From positions 1 to 18,234 of the forward strand of contig JAUSLA010000066.1 in the NCBI GenBank assembly GCA_030646565.1: a stretch of 18,234 bases of DNA. Direction: 5' to 3'. Below the pieces are notes generated by a model that made no database searches, was not told the origin of the DNA, and worked only from the letters and a program-made list of their open reading frames with translations. The position numbers and the translations under genes are program-made. Positions 5,390 through 12,252 of the stretch are shown in pieces; the first letter of the stretch is position 1, and every line of letters starts with the position of its first letter. The DNA is from a bacterium (lineage in GTDB: Bacteria; Patescibacteriota; Minisyncoccia; Minisyncoccales; RBG-13-42-11).

Positions 5390-7339
5390 CTAAGGTTTAT
5401 TAAATCCTTCTGCGGGATATTTCAAAAAGGATTTTTCCATAACTTCATGAAAAATGGGACCGGCTACGGTTGCCGCCGGCTGTCTTTTGACTAAGGGTTC
5501 GTTGTTATTATTTCCCACCCAAACCCCAATAACAATTGAGGGTGTGTACCCGATTGCCCAAGCGTCTTTGAAATTATCGGTTGTGCCGGTTTTTGCCGCT
5601 ACCTGGTGATTTTCAAAGTATAGATGAGAGCGCGGACCAAACATCGGGGTTCGAGTTTCGTTATCAGACAAAATATCATTAATAATCCGAGCAGGCCTTT
5701 CTTCTAAAACTCTTTTTTGAGTTTTTTTATTTTCTTCAAGAATGTTTCCGTTATTGTCTTCAACTTTAAGTATTGAGACCGGAGGAGTTTTTAATCCCTC
5801 GGTTGCAAAAACACCGTAAGCCGAAACCATTTCCAACAATTTTACTTCCCATCCACCCAGCACTATTGAAGGCCCGAAAGGCGGATTTAACGTTGTAATG
5901 CCAAGGTCTTGAGCGGTTTTTACCGAATCGTCCAATCCCGCTAAATAAAGCAGGGTCTTTACCGAAGGAACATTTAAGGATTGCGCCAAGCTAGTTCTTA
6001 AAGTGATTTCTCCCCTGAATTTCCCGTCATAATTTTGAGGAATGTATTCTTTATCTCCCCAGACGCCAAAGTTTGTTAATTCGTCAACAACTCTTGTTTT
6101 GTCGTCATATCCTTTTTTGAAAGCAGTGGCGTAAACAAAGGGCTTAAAAGCGGAACCCGGCTGCCTGCCGGGAGCGTCTTTTCCTCCAACGGCAGCATTA
6201 AATTTTGGCTCGAACAAACAAGTCCGGCCGGTTGCGCATCCCTTGGGATAAGGTTCCCCAAACCAGTTAGCCGACCCAATCATAGCTAAAATTTCACCAG
6301 TTTTTGGATTAAGCGCCACCAGAGCCGCATTATAAGCGTTATATTCTTTATTTCTTTCCATTCCCTTTTTCACGGCCGCCTCGGCAGCTTCCTGGATGTC
6401 CCAATCTAACGTGGTGTAAATTTTTAGCCCGTTTTCTTTCAAAAAAGAAAGGTCGTCGCCGTATTTTGGCTTGAGATAATTTTCAATAATATCAATTACA
6501 AAATGAGGCGCTTTAATTGACTGGAGAGAAGAGAATTTTATCTCTTCCTTTTTAGCAGATTCCATTTCCCCCTTTGTTATATATCCTTCTTTTGCCATTC
6601 TTTCTAAAACATAATCTTTTCTGGCCAGAAGTTTATCTTTGTAGTCGCCGTAAGGCGAAAGGAAGCTAGGGGCTCTGATAAGGGCTACCAAGGCGGCAGC
6701 TTGCGATAGAGATACCTCCGAAACCGGCTTTTGGAAATATGTTTGGCTGGCTTCCTCCACTCCGTAAGCGTTAGAGCCAAAAGGAATCTGATTGAGATAC
6801 CATTCTAAAATTTGGTCTTTTGAATAGCGCCTGTCTAATTCTAGGGCCAAAATAATTTCTTTTACTTTTCTTTGAATTGTTTTTTCATTGGAAAAATAAG
6901 CAGATCTTATAAGCTGTTGGGAAATAGTTGAGCCGCCATAAGTAGCTTCTTTTAGTTTTAAGTTGATTAGAATCGACCTTATAATGCCGGCAGGGTCAAC
7001 GCCAAAATGATGATAAAAATTGGCGTCTTCGGTCGCAATAACCGCCTGTTTTAGGTGGTTTGGCACTGCTGACAAAGGAACAATTGTTCTTTTTTCTTCG
7101 CCGTAAATCTCATATAAAACAACGTTTCCGGTTCTGTCATAAATTTTCGTTGACTGGGTGGTTTGTTTTTCGGAGAATTTTTCCGGCCGGGGCAAATCTT
7201 TAGCGAATAAGATTGACAAAAAAAGAAAACCGAAAACTAACAATAAGACCCCCAAGACAGACAGTTTTAAGCCAAAAACCGCCTTTTTCAGGATTTTATT
7301 TTGTTGATATGTTTTTCTGTTAAATTTTCTCTCCGGCAT
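5390..7339 (-). CDS. Class A penicillin-binding protein (transglycosylase/transpeptidase)
   Basis: A bifunctional peptidoglycan synthase of the PBP1A type. From the ATG at 7339 it is 649 aa; a TTG at 7366 would add nine residues. Numbered from the TTG, a single N-terminal membrane anchor is at about 33-55. The GT51 glycosyltransferase follows, with the catalytic Glu in ATEDANFYHHFG (Glu113), GGSTISQQ (144-151) and RKVKEIILALELDRRYSKDQILE. The transpeptidase domain has SAFK (Ser405), SLN (463-465) and KTGTT (592-596), so all catalytic motifs are intact. A Cys377/Cys383 pair sits in a short insert just before the SxxK motif; a disulfide is possible. The C-terminus is short, with no PASTA or fibronectin domain. 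It shows that this organism makes or at least remodels peptidoglycan. It is divergent from tyrS. Confidence 0.95.
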   Translation of the reverse strand: MPERKFNRKTYQQNKILKKAVFGLKLSVLGVLLLVFGFLFLSILFAKDLPRPEKFSEKQTTQSTKIYDRTGNVVLYEIYGEEKRTIVPLSAVPNHLKQAVIATEDANFYHHFGVDPAGIIRSILINLKLKEATYGGSTISQQLIRSAYFSNEKTIQRKVKEIILALELDRRYSKDQILEWYLNQIPFGSNAYGVEEASQTYFQKPVSEVSLSQAAALVALIRAPSFLSPYGDYKDKLLARKDYVLERMAKEGYITKGEMESAKKEEIKFSSLQSIKAPHFVIDIIENYLKPKYGDDLSFLKENGLKIYTTLDWDIQEAAEAAVKKGMERNKEYNAYNAALVALNPKTGEILAMIGSANWFGEPYPKGCATGRTCLFEPKFNAAVGGKDAPGRQPGSAFKPFVYATAFKKGYDDKTRVVDELTNFGVWGDKEYIPQNYDGKFRGEITLRTSLAQSLNVPSVKTLLYLAGLDDSVKTAQDLGITTLNPPFGPSIVLGGWEVKLLEMVSAYGVFATEGLKTPPVSILKVEDNNGNILEENKKTQKRVLEERPARIINDILSDNETRTPMFGPRSHLYFENHQVAAKTGTTDNFKDAWAIGYTPSIVIGVWVGNNNNEPLVKRQPAATVAGPIFHEVMEKSFLKYPAEGFNKP

Positions 7340-7495
7340 ACCCAGTATATCAACTTTCAGAGCCAAACGCCGTTAGGTGCGTTTCGCCCTGTCTGTGGTT
7401 ATTTAATATGAATAAATTTATATTCGCATCCATTAAAGTTATGCCCCGGCGTTTGTCTGGAACGCGCCTACTGGAAGTTGTATTACTGGGCATAC
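7336..7495. repeat. Imperfect inverted duplication in the PBP/tyrS divergent region
   Basis: Bases 7336-7360, which cover the PBP start codon, match the reverse complement of 7471-7495 at 19 of 25 positions. Inside, CAAACGCCG (7364-7372) is complementary to 7447-7455, and TAGGTGCGTT (7374-7383) is complementary to 7461-7470 at nine of ten positions. The two inner pairings cross each other, so they are not a simple nested hairpin. The region carries the tyrS promoter at its right end and must carry the PBP promoter as well. I do not recognise it as a T-box or any other known leader RNA. Confidence 0.5.
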
Positions 7496-7530
7496 TTAGT
7501 TTACATTTTACCCTTTTTGGCGTAAAATAG
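7408..7530 (+). CDS. Possible 40-aa hydrophobic peptide, prepilin-like motif
   Basis: An open frame starts at the ATG at 7408 and ends with a TAG inside the -10 region of tyrS. The translation has a basic stretch MPRRLSG followed by TRLLEVVLLGILSL, a pattern resembling a class III (prepilin) signal with Gly before the cut, Glu at position +5 and a hydrophobic run. It has no visible Shine-Dalgarno, its end overlaps the tyrS promoter, and its hydrophobic part is an inverted relative of the PBP start region. It may be chance. I list it only because it is a coherent motif in an otherwise empty 200-base gap. Confidence 0.2.
   Translation: MNKFIFASIKVMPRRLSGTRLLEVVLLGILSLHFTLFGVK
7500..7528 (+). 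promoter_or_regulatory. tyrS promoter
   Basis: TTTACA (7500-7505) and TAAAAT (7523-7528) with a 17-base spacer. The predicted transcription start is around 7535, only about six bases before the tyrS ATG at 7541. The AGGA at 7529-7532 would then lie outside the mRNA, and the transcript would be nearly leaderless. Confidence 0.7.
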
Positions 7531-7540
7531 GAAAAAGCTT

Positions 7541-8743
7541 ATGAAAGTCAGCACTAATTCCGCAAAAATCAACGAAGTCCTAAATCGGGGAGTAGAGAAT
7601 GTTTACCCCAGCAGGGAAGCGCTGGAGCAGGTTTTGAAATCCGGCAAAAAACTTAGAATTTACACTGGATTTGACCCGACAGGCAAACTTCATATCGGGC
7701 ATCTCGTGGTCTTGAAAAAACTGCGCCAGTTTCAGGATTTAGGCCACGAAATTATTATATTAATTGGCGATTTTACGGCTGCCATCGGCGACCCGACAGG
7801 CAAAGACACAGCAAGAAAAACTTTGACACGAGAGCAGATTTTGGCAAACGCGAAAGATTATGAAAAGCAGATAGGAAAAATTTTGAACCTCAAAAAGTCA
7901 AACGTCAGGTTTTTACGCAACGAAGAATGGACCAACAAATTAAAACCCAAGGACATGCTTGAGTTAGCTTCTAACTTTACCGTTGCCAGATTGCTGGAAA
8001 GAGATATGTTCCAAAAAAGAATAAAAGAGGGCAAGGAAATTTATTCGCACGAATTTTTGTATCCAATATTCCAGGCATATGACAGCGTTACAATGGACGT
8101 TGATTTGGAAATCGGAGGGAACGACCAAACCTTCAATATGCTGGCAGGAAGGGCGTTGGTTAAGAAGCTTAAAAATAAAGAGAAATTCGTTTTAACCGTC
8201 AAACTTTTGACAGATTCAGAGGGAAAGAAAATGGGGAAAACAGAGGGAAATATGATTAATTTAGACGAGCCGCCTGGCCAAATATACGGGAAGATAATGA
8301 GTTGGCCGGACGGTTTAATTGTTTCTGGCCTAGAACTTTGCACAGATGTTCCGATAGATGAGATACAGAAAATAATCGGCCAAATAAAAGAAGGAAAATT
8401 AAATCCAAAAATAGCAAAAGAGAGATTAGCTAAAGAAATAGTTGCTACTTGTCACAATAAAGCCGCGGCAAAAAAAGTAGCAGAAGAATTTAGTAAGGTT
8501 TTTAAAGAAAAAAAATTACCCTCAAACATCCCGGAGATAAAAATAAAAGAAAATCTTCTCAATATTCTTAATTTGCTAGTAAGAACGAGAATGGCTTCTT
8601 CAAAATCGGAAGCCAAGAGATTGGTTCTGCAAAAAGGAGTAAAAATTGACGGAAAAATCGAGGAGGATTGGAAAAAAAATGTCCAAATAAAAAAAGGATT
8701 GATAATCCAGGCTGGCAAAAGAAGGTTCGCCAAAACTATTTAG
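7541..8743 (+). CDS. tyrS: Tyrosine--tRNA ligase
   Basis: A class I aminoacyl-tRNA synthetase that charges tRNA-Tyr. The 400-aa protein has the catalytic Rossmann fold with YTGFDPTGKLHIGH (41-54; the HIGH motif is intact), the tyrosine-binding YPIFQAYD (174-181) and GGNDQTFNMLAGR (192-204). The second signature loop is KMGKT (230-234) in place of KMSKS, a variant seen in TyrZ-like enzymes. A helical anticodon-binding region follows, and the C-terminal S4 RNA-binding domain (about 338-398) includes NLLVRTRMASSKSEAKRLV. The order and length are normal. It overlaps the following convergent gene by eight bases. No T-box is visible upstream. Confidence 0.97.
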   Translation: MKVSTNSAKINEVLNRGVENVYPSREALEQVLKSGKKLRIYTGFDPTGKLHIGHLVVLKKLRQFQDLGHEIIILIGDFTAAIGDPTGKDTARKTLTREQILANAKDYEKQIGKILNLKKSNVRFLRNEEWTNKLKPKDMLELASNFTVARLLERDMFQKRIKEGKEIYSHEFLYPIFQAYDSVTMDVDLEIGGNDQTFNMLAGRALVKKLKNKEKFVLTVKLLTDSEGKKMGKTEGNMINLDEPPGQIYGKIMSWPDGLIVSGLELCTDVPIDEIQKIIGQIKEGKLNPKIAKERLAKEIVATCHNKAAAKKVAEEFSKVFKEKKLPSNIPEIKIKENLLNILNLLVRTRMASSKSEAKRLVLQKGVKIDGKIEEDWKKNVQIKKGLIIQAGKRRFAKTI

Positions 8744-9059
8744 CCCGCAGTTTCTTTAGCTTTATATTTATTTTCTCTTTTTTAAACTCTTTTTTCTTCG
8801 CGTTCCACGCCCAAATTTCTACCATCATTTGAACTTTATTTCTTTTTAAAAAATCGATTATTTTTTTTCTTCTAGATGAAACATTGGAGATGGTTGTCAG
8901 TTGAATGTTTTTTTGCTTTTTCCCTTTCAAGGCTAATAAATCAATAATCCCAAAAATATCAGTTTGTTGGAATTTTACTTTCGGCGCAAACCATGTTATC
9001 CAGCCATTGACTCGAAGTTCTTCAGTTGCCTTTTTTCTAATTACTATTTCTTTTGGCAT
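8736..9059 (-). CDS. Small PD-(D/E)XK nuclease-like hypothetical protein
   Basis: A 107-aa basic protein I cannot name with certainty. The pattern resembles the restriction-endonuclease-like fold: an N-terminal helix with Glu13/Glu14 (KKATEELRVNGW), strand WFAP, then DIFGIIDLLAL with Asp34 and Asp40, and a strand IQLTT (52-56) where a PD-(D/E)XK enzyme has ExK or QxK. The Lys of that motif is replaced by Thr, so catalytic competence is uncertain. The C-terminal part VEIWAWN and a Lys-rich tail could bind nucleic acid. It lies after yebC (179 bases of repeat between) on the minus strand and overlaps tyrS tail to tail. Its role could be Holliday-junction or general DNA processing, but this is inference. 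Confidence 0.6.
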   Translation of the reverse strand: MPKEIVIRKKATEELRVNGWITWFAPKVKFQQTDIFGIIDLLALKGKKQKNIQLTTISNVSSRRKKIIDFLKRNKVQMMVEIWAWNAKKKEFKKEKINIKLKKLRAK

Positions 9060-9062
9060 TGT

Positions 9063-9256
9063 TTATATGCGTCCCGTCAGATCGAAGAATGTTCATTCTT
9101 CTCCTTCTACCTTCGTTCGCCAGAGGCGAACTCGGTGCGGGACTTGGCAGTCGACGAGAACTGCGTTCTCGTCTTAACCTTCGCTTTCGCTACGCGAAAG
9201 CTCGGTGGGCGATGAAAACTGCGTTTTCATCTTCATCTTCATCCCGCTTCGCGGGA
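9063..9256. repeat. Hairpin-repeat cluster between yebC and the small nuclease-like gene
   Basis: Bases 9073-9142 are a near-identical copy of 1557-1626, with stem GAAGAATG/CATTCTTC. They are followed by stems GACGAGAAC/GTTCTCGTC (9153-9173), GCTTTCGC/GCGAAAGC (9183-9201), GATGAAAAC/GTTTTCATC (9211-9231) and TCCCGC/GCGGGA (9242-9256). The last stem overlaps the yebC stop and encodes its final residues. Several long plus-strand frames across this stretch are repeat artefacts. No other content is visible in the gap. Confidence 0.9.
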
Positions 9257-9970
9257 CTTGATATTACAATAAATTTCCTGGACACTGTCTAATTCGTCTA
9301 AGTCCTCAAAGAGTTTTTGGCAGGTCTCTTTTGTTTTTTCATCAACAGAAATTTCTTCTTTTGCCGTCCAATCCAAAGAAGCAGATTCTATTTTTATTCC
9401 TTTTTCCTCTAACAGTTTTTTAGTTCTCTCTAATTCGTCCGGCTTCGTATAAATATCTAAAACATTTTCATGCCAGCAAATATCTTCTGCTCCTGCTTCA
9501 ATCGCCATTAATTCCAATTCTTCTTTAGGTTTATTCGTAATTCGTAGGGTTATACATCCTTTTCTATCAAACATCCATCTGACCGAGCCTTCGTTCGCTA
9601 TTTTCCCGCCGTATTGGCTCAATGTTTGCTTGATTTCTCCCAGCGCCCTATTTTTGTTATCGGCAATTCCTTCAATAATTATGGCAATACCGCCGGGGCC
9701 GTACGCTTCAACGATTATGCTTTCAAGAGACTCTCCTGCCAGTTCCCCGGTTCCTTTTTTAATGGCTCTCTCAATATTTTCCTTGGGCATATTATATTCT
9801 TTGGCTTTCTCAATAACCATCCGCAGCGCCGAATTGGTGTTTTGGTCCCCTCCTTTTTCTTTGGCCGCAATCAAAATCTGCTGGGCAATCTTGGAGAATA
9901 ATTTCCCCCTTTTTGCATCGGTTGCTTCTTTTTGATGTTTTACAGTTTTCGCGTGACTGTGGCCACTCAT
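9239..9970 (-). CDS. yebC: YebC/PmpR-family protein
   Basis: A 243-aa YebC-family protein. Members have been described as DNA-binding transcription regulators and, more recently, as ribosome-associated factors that ease translation through difficult (proline-rich) stretches. The full family pattern is present: MSGHSHAKTVKHQKEATDAK at the N-terminus, then LFSKIAQQILIAAKEKGGD, MPKENIERAIKKGTG, YGPGGIAIIIEGIADNKNR and GGKIANEGSVRWMFDRKG. The C-terminal third is acidic. The final KSREAG comes from a hairpin repeat rather than from the family sequence. The ATG at 9970 overlaps the stop of the upstream LTD gene as ATGA, so the two are translationally coupled. Confidence 0.96.
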   Translation of the reverse strand: MSGHSHAKTVKHQKEATDAKRGKLFSKIAQQILIAAKEKGGDQNTNSALRMVIEKAKEYNMPKENIERAIKKGTGELAGESLESIIVEAYGPGGIAIIIEGIADNKNRALGEIKQTLSQYGGKIANEGSVRWMFDRKGCITLRITNKPKEELELMAIEAGAEDICWHENVLDIYTKPDELERTKKLLEEKGIKIESASLDWTAKEEISVDEKTKETCQKLFEDLDELDSVQEIYCNIKSREAG

Positions 9971-10632
9971 GATAAATTCTTTTTAAGAAGTAGAATTGCC
10001 GCTCCGGAGAATGCGGCGAGTAAAAAGGCGGTTAAAAAAGAATATATAGGCCGGGAGGGTTTTGGAATTTGTCCGCTTATAGCCGCTATTTTCTTTTCCT
10101 TAAACATCTCAACGGGGCCGGACTTTTCCGCTTTTGTTTGCGCGTCTATTTTTAATCCAGTCTTTTTACTTTCTGGAGCCGGAATAATATTTTTTGAGCC
10201 CGGCGTTAAACTTTTACTCCAAACCCAGCCAGAGCCAGTTTTGTTAGAAGATTGTCCCTTTGGCGCTTTTGCGTATTCCACAAAATCAACAATAGCTCCT
10301 TTGTAAATAAGCTGCAAGCCGTCAATGTCATTATTCAGGGTGATTTTTGTCTGCGGCCTGCCTAAAATCAAAAATCCTTGTCCTGGGATTTGAGCGTTTT
10401 TCGGGAGGGTATAGGTTTTAATGCTGCCCTTAGTGTCGGCAATTTGCCAGTCAGCCAGTTCAACCACGACATATCCGCTGTTAAAGAGTTCGATCCATTC
10501 TTCTTTTGCATCCTCCCCCTCCGGAGATGGCAATATTTCATTAAGAGTCACGCTTGGTATGGCGGCAGATTTGGCGTAAAGAGGGAGCAGTAGTAGGGAC
10601 AGGTAGAAGGCTGCCATTGACAAGTTTATCAT
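9967..10632 (-). CDS. Secreted, membrane-anchored LTD (lamin-tail) domain protein
   Basis: From the ATG at 10632 this is 221 aa. An N-terminal hydrophobic stretch FYLSLLLLPLYAKSAA looks like a signal peptide. A lamin-tail domain follows: SVTLNEILPSPEG, EEWIELFNSG, LADWQIAD, IPGQGFLILGR, then DGLQLIYKGAIVDFVEYAKA and the closing GSGWVWSKSLTPGSKN. After a Lys/Pro-rich linker, the C-terminus FLTAFLLAAFSGAAILLLKK is a transmembrane anchor with a positive tail. So an extracellular LTD is tethered to the cell surface; LTD domains in bacteria are usually on exported proteins with adhesive or nuclease partners. Alternative starts are TTG at 10644 and ATG at 10617. It is coupled to yebC by ATGA and lies after pilB. 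Confidence 0.88.
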   Translation of the reverse strand: MINLSMAAFYLSLLLLPLYAKSAAIPSVTLNEILPSPEGEDAKEEWIELFNSGYVVVELADWQIADTKGSIKTYTLPKNAQIPGQGFLILGRPQTKITLNNDIDGLQLIYKGAIVDFVEYAKAPKGQSSNKTGSGWVWSKSLTPGSKNIIPAPESKKTGLKIDAQTKAEKSGPVEMFKEKKIAAISGQIPKPSRPIYSFLTAFLLAAFSGAAILLLKKNLS

Positions 10633-10635
10633 AGT

Positions 10636-10663
10636 ATAGTACAATAAGGAATAATGGCCTCAA
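10636..10663 (-). promoter_or_regulatory. Possible promoter of the LTD-yebC pair
   Basis: On the minus strand TTGAGG (10663-10658) and TACTAT (10641-10636) are 16 bases apart. The -35 lies inside the arm of the inverted repeat at 10657. If real, transcription would start near 10629, past the ATG at 10632, which would favour the ATG at 10617 as the LTD start. Confidence 0.35.
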
Positions 10664-10775
10664 AACTGGGGGCGGGGAGTTTTTATGGATGGATAGTTTG
10701 GCTCCGGCTGAACTACTCCTCGGAAAAATTCTGAAATTTGTGTCTTAGAGCATAAATTGCCCCCAGTTTTGAGGC
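10657..10775. repeat. 119-bp element bounded by 17-bp perfect inverted repeats
   Basis: GCCTCAAAACTGGGGGC (10657-10673) is repeated in perfect inversion at 10759-10775; with a small bulge the pairing extends through GAATAAT on both sides and into the pilB stop region. The 85-base interior is not an arm of any known terminator and no U-tract follows. It lies in the whole pilB-LTD gap. The arms share only the C5/G5 block with the element at 2501 and are oriented the other way, so I treat them as different. Confidence 0.7.
10689..10748 (+). CDS. Micro-ORF (19 aa) inside the inverted-repeat element
   Basis: A short frame, MDSLAPAELLLGKILKFVS, starts at an ATG preceded by GGGGAG at a spacing of nine to ten bases and ends with TAG before the right arm. 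It runs opposite to the flanking genes. The Shine-Dalgarno-like sequence and the full enclosure by the inverted repeat are the only support; chance is quite possible at this length. Confidence 0.2.
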   Translation: MDSLAPAELLLGKILKFVS

Positions 10776-10780
10776 TTTTA

Positions 10781-12106
10781 TTATTCTCCCGCCATCCTTT
10801 CTACTTCTTCAATAGTGGTGATGCCGCGCAGAACTTTTATAAAGCCGTCTTGCAGCATTGTTGTCATTCCTTTTTCAATCGCTTCTTTCTTAAGCGACGC
10901 AATGGACGGATTTTTTAAAATAAAGTTTTCCATTTCGTCATCTGCCAAAATCGCTTCAAATATTCCCACCCTGCCTTTATATCCTGTAAAATTGCAATAG
11001 TTGCAACCTTTAAGGTTTGGCTCGGGAATTTTTGTCGTTGCGGTTAATTGCGGGCTGTCCGCGGTTTTTGGAAGATTGGAAAGGCCGTCTTTTATTTTTT
11101 TGAAATCTATGCCGGAAATAACCTTTTCCCGCAAGCATTTTGGGCACACCTTTCTTACTAATCTCTGCGCTATCGCCATGTTGAGGGCAGGCCCGATATT
11201 TATAGCCTTGGCTCCTAAACTTATTAGTCTGGTTATAGTGCCGGCAGCGTCATTTGTATGCAGGGTTGTAAAAACCAAATGCCCTGTAAGGGCGGCCTGC
11301 AGGGCAATTTCAGCTGTTTCCAAGTCCCTAATTTCGCCCACTAAAATCACATCAGGGTCTTGCCTCATAATTGATTTTAAGCCGGAAGCAAAATCATATT
11401 TTTTCTCCGGAGCTACTTGAGTTTGAGAAACACCTTGAAGATGATATTCAATCGGGTCTTCAATTGTAATGATTTTAATTTCCGGTTTATGAATCTCTTT
11501 CAAAAAAGCATATAAAGTAGTGGTTTTCCCGGCTCCTGTTGGACCGGTTACAATAATCATGCCATTGGGTTTTTTTATTTCTTTCTTAAAAAGAGAATAT
11601 AAGTCCTTTCTTAATCCCAAGGCCTCCAAACTAATTAAACTTTTCGGGTTTAAAACCCTTAAGACAATTGACTCTCCGTATTCTGAAGGCAGTGTAGAAG
11701 TTCTAATTTCAACGCTGTTTTCAACAGAATCTCCGGAAATTAAAATCGTAAATCGGCCGTCTTGCGGCCGATCTGCAATGTTCAATTTAAGTTCGGAAAG
11801 AAGTTTTATGCGAGACAAGAGGTTTTGATATACGTCTTTATTTATGGCAATCACGTCTTGTAAAACGCCGTCAATCCTTATTCTGACTCTTGCTTCTCTT
11901 TCCTCCGGCTCAATGTGGATGTCGGAGGCGTCAAGGATGACGGCTCCCCCGAAAATAATTTCCGCCAGTTCGGAAATATTTTGGCTTAGCCCATTTTTTA
12001 TAATTTCTTTCAGGCTAAGAATATTTTTTACTCCATTTTGAAAAGCTTTATATTTTTCAGCGGATATCCTTACCGCATTGGTAGTTTTTTTTGAAACATC
12101 AATCAT
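10781..12106 (-). CDS. pilB: GspE/PilB-family type II/IV secretion ATPase
   Basis: A hexameric ATPase of the type IV pilus and type II secretion class that powers pilin assembly from the cytoplasmic side. The 441-aa protein has the N2-like DASDIHIEP region (about 59-67), RIDG, RPQDGR, Walker A GPTGAGKT (188-195), the Asp box ITIEDPIEY (213-221), Walker B VILVGEIRD (253-261) and the His box LTGHLVFTTLHTND (273-286). A zinc-binding tetracysteine is present (Cys321, Cys324, Cys368, Cys371). It lacks the N-terminal MshEN/GspE_N domain of full-length PilB, so it is about 120 residues shorter. No pilC, pilT or pilin lies next to it. The name pilB is family-level; a GspE-like role is equally possible. 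The start is the ATG at 12106. Confidence 0.9.
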   Translation of the reverse strand: MIDVSKKTTNAVRISAEKYKAFQNGVKNILSLKEIIKNGLSQNISELAEIIFGGAVILDASDIHIEPEEREARVRIRIDGVLQDVIAINKDVYQNLLSRIKLLSELKLNIADRPQDGRFTILISGDSVENSVEIRTSTLPSEYGESIVLRVLNPKSLISLEALGLRKDLYSLFKKEIKKPNGMIIVTGPTGAGKTTTLYAFLKEIHKPEIKIITIEDPIEYHLQGVSQTQVAPEKKYDFASGLKSIMRQDPDVILVGEIRDLETAEIALQAALTGHLVFTTLHTNDAAGTITRLISLGAKAINIGPALNMAIAQRLVRKVCPKCLREKVISGIDFKKIKDGLSNLPKTADSPQLTATTKIPEPNLKGCNYCNFTGYKGRVGIFEAILADDEMENFILKNPSIASLKKEAIEKGMTTMLQDGFIKVLRGITTIEEVERMAGE

Positions 12107-12129
12107 GTTAAAATTAAAGCAGTTAGTTC

Positions 12130-12158
12130 AAATTACCTTATCGGTTTTCTAAAGTCAA
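12130..12158 (-). promoter_or_regulatory. Possible pilB promoter
   Basis: TTGACT (12158-12153) and TAATTT (12135-12130) are separated by 17 bases on the minus strand. The -35 is identical to that of rpmH; the -10 is weak. Predicted leader is about 17 bases. Confidence 0.5.
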
Positions 12159-12251
12159 TTACCCGAGCGAAGCGAAGGGTGAAGAAGAACACGAATGTGT
12201 TCTTCGCCTTCGATAGCGAAAGTAAAAAAGAGGACGAAGTCCTCTTTGCCC
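12159..12251. repeat. Hairpin-repeat cluster between pilB and tsaE
   Basis: Linker ACCCGAGCGAAGCGAAGGGT is followed by stem GAAGAACAC/GTGTTCTTC (12184-12205), a link CGCCTTCGATAGCGAAAG, and stem AAAGAGGAC/GTCCTCTTT (12227-12247). The last hairpin ends five bases before the tsaE ATG and takes the place of a ribosome-binding site. Reverse-complemented, this cluster strongly resembles the insertion inside the exonuclease gene at 13127-13172. Confidence 0.9.
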
Positions 12252-12252
12252 A

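Noticed and set aside
7340..7540. T-box riboswitch or tRNA upstream of tyrS
   Set aside because: No T-box consensus, terminator/antiterminator pair or tRNA cloverleaf could be found; the promoter leaves almost no leader.
8905..9292. Three overlapping plus-strand frames over the nuclease-like gene and the repeat cluster
   Set aside because: They are antisense to a coherent gene and then run through palindromic repeats, which are open in several frames by composition.
9967..10306. Plus-strand frame at 9932-10306
   Set aside because: It is the shadow of the LTD gene, which has a signal peptide, a recognisable domain and coupled translation with yebC.
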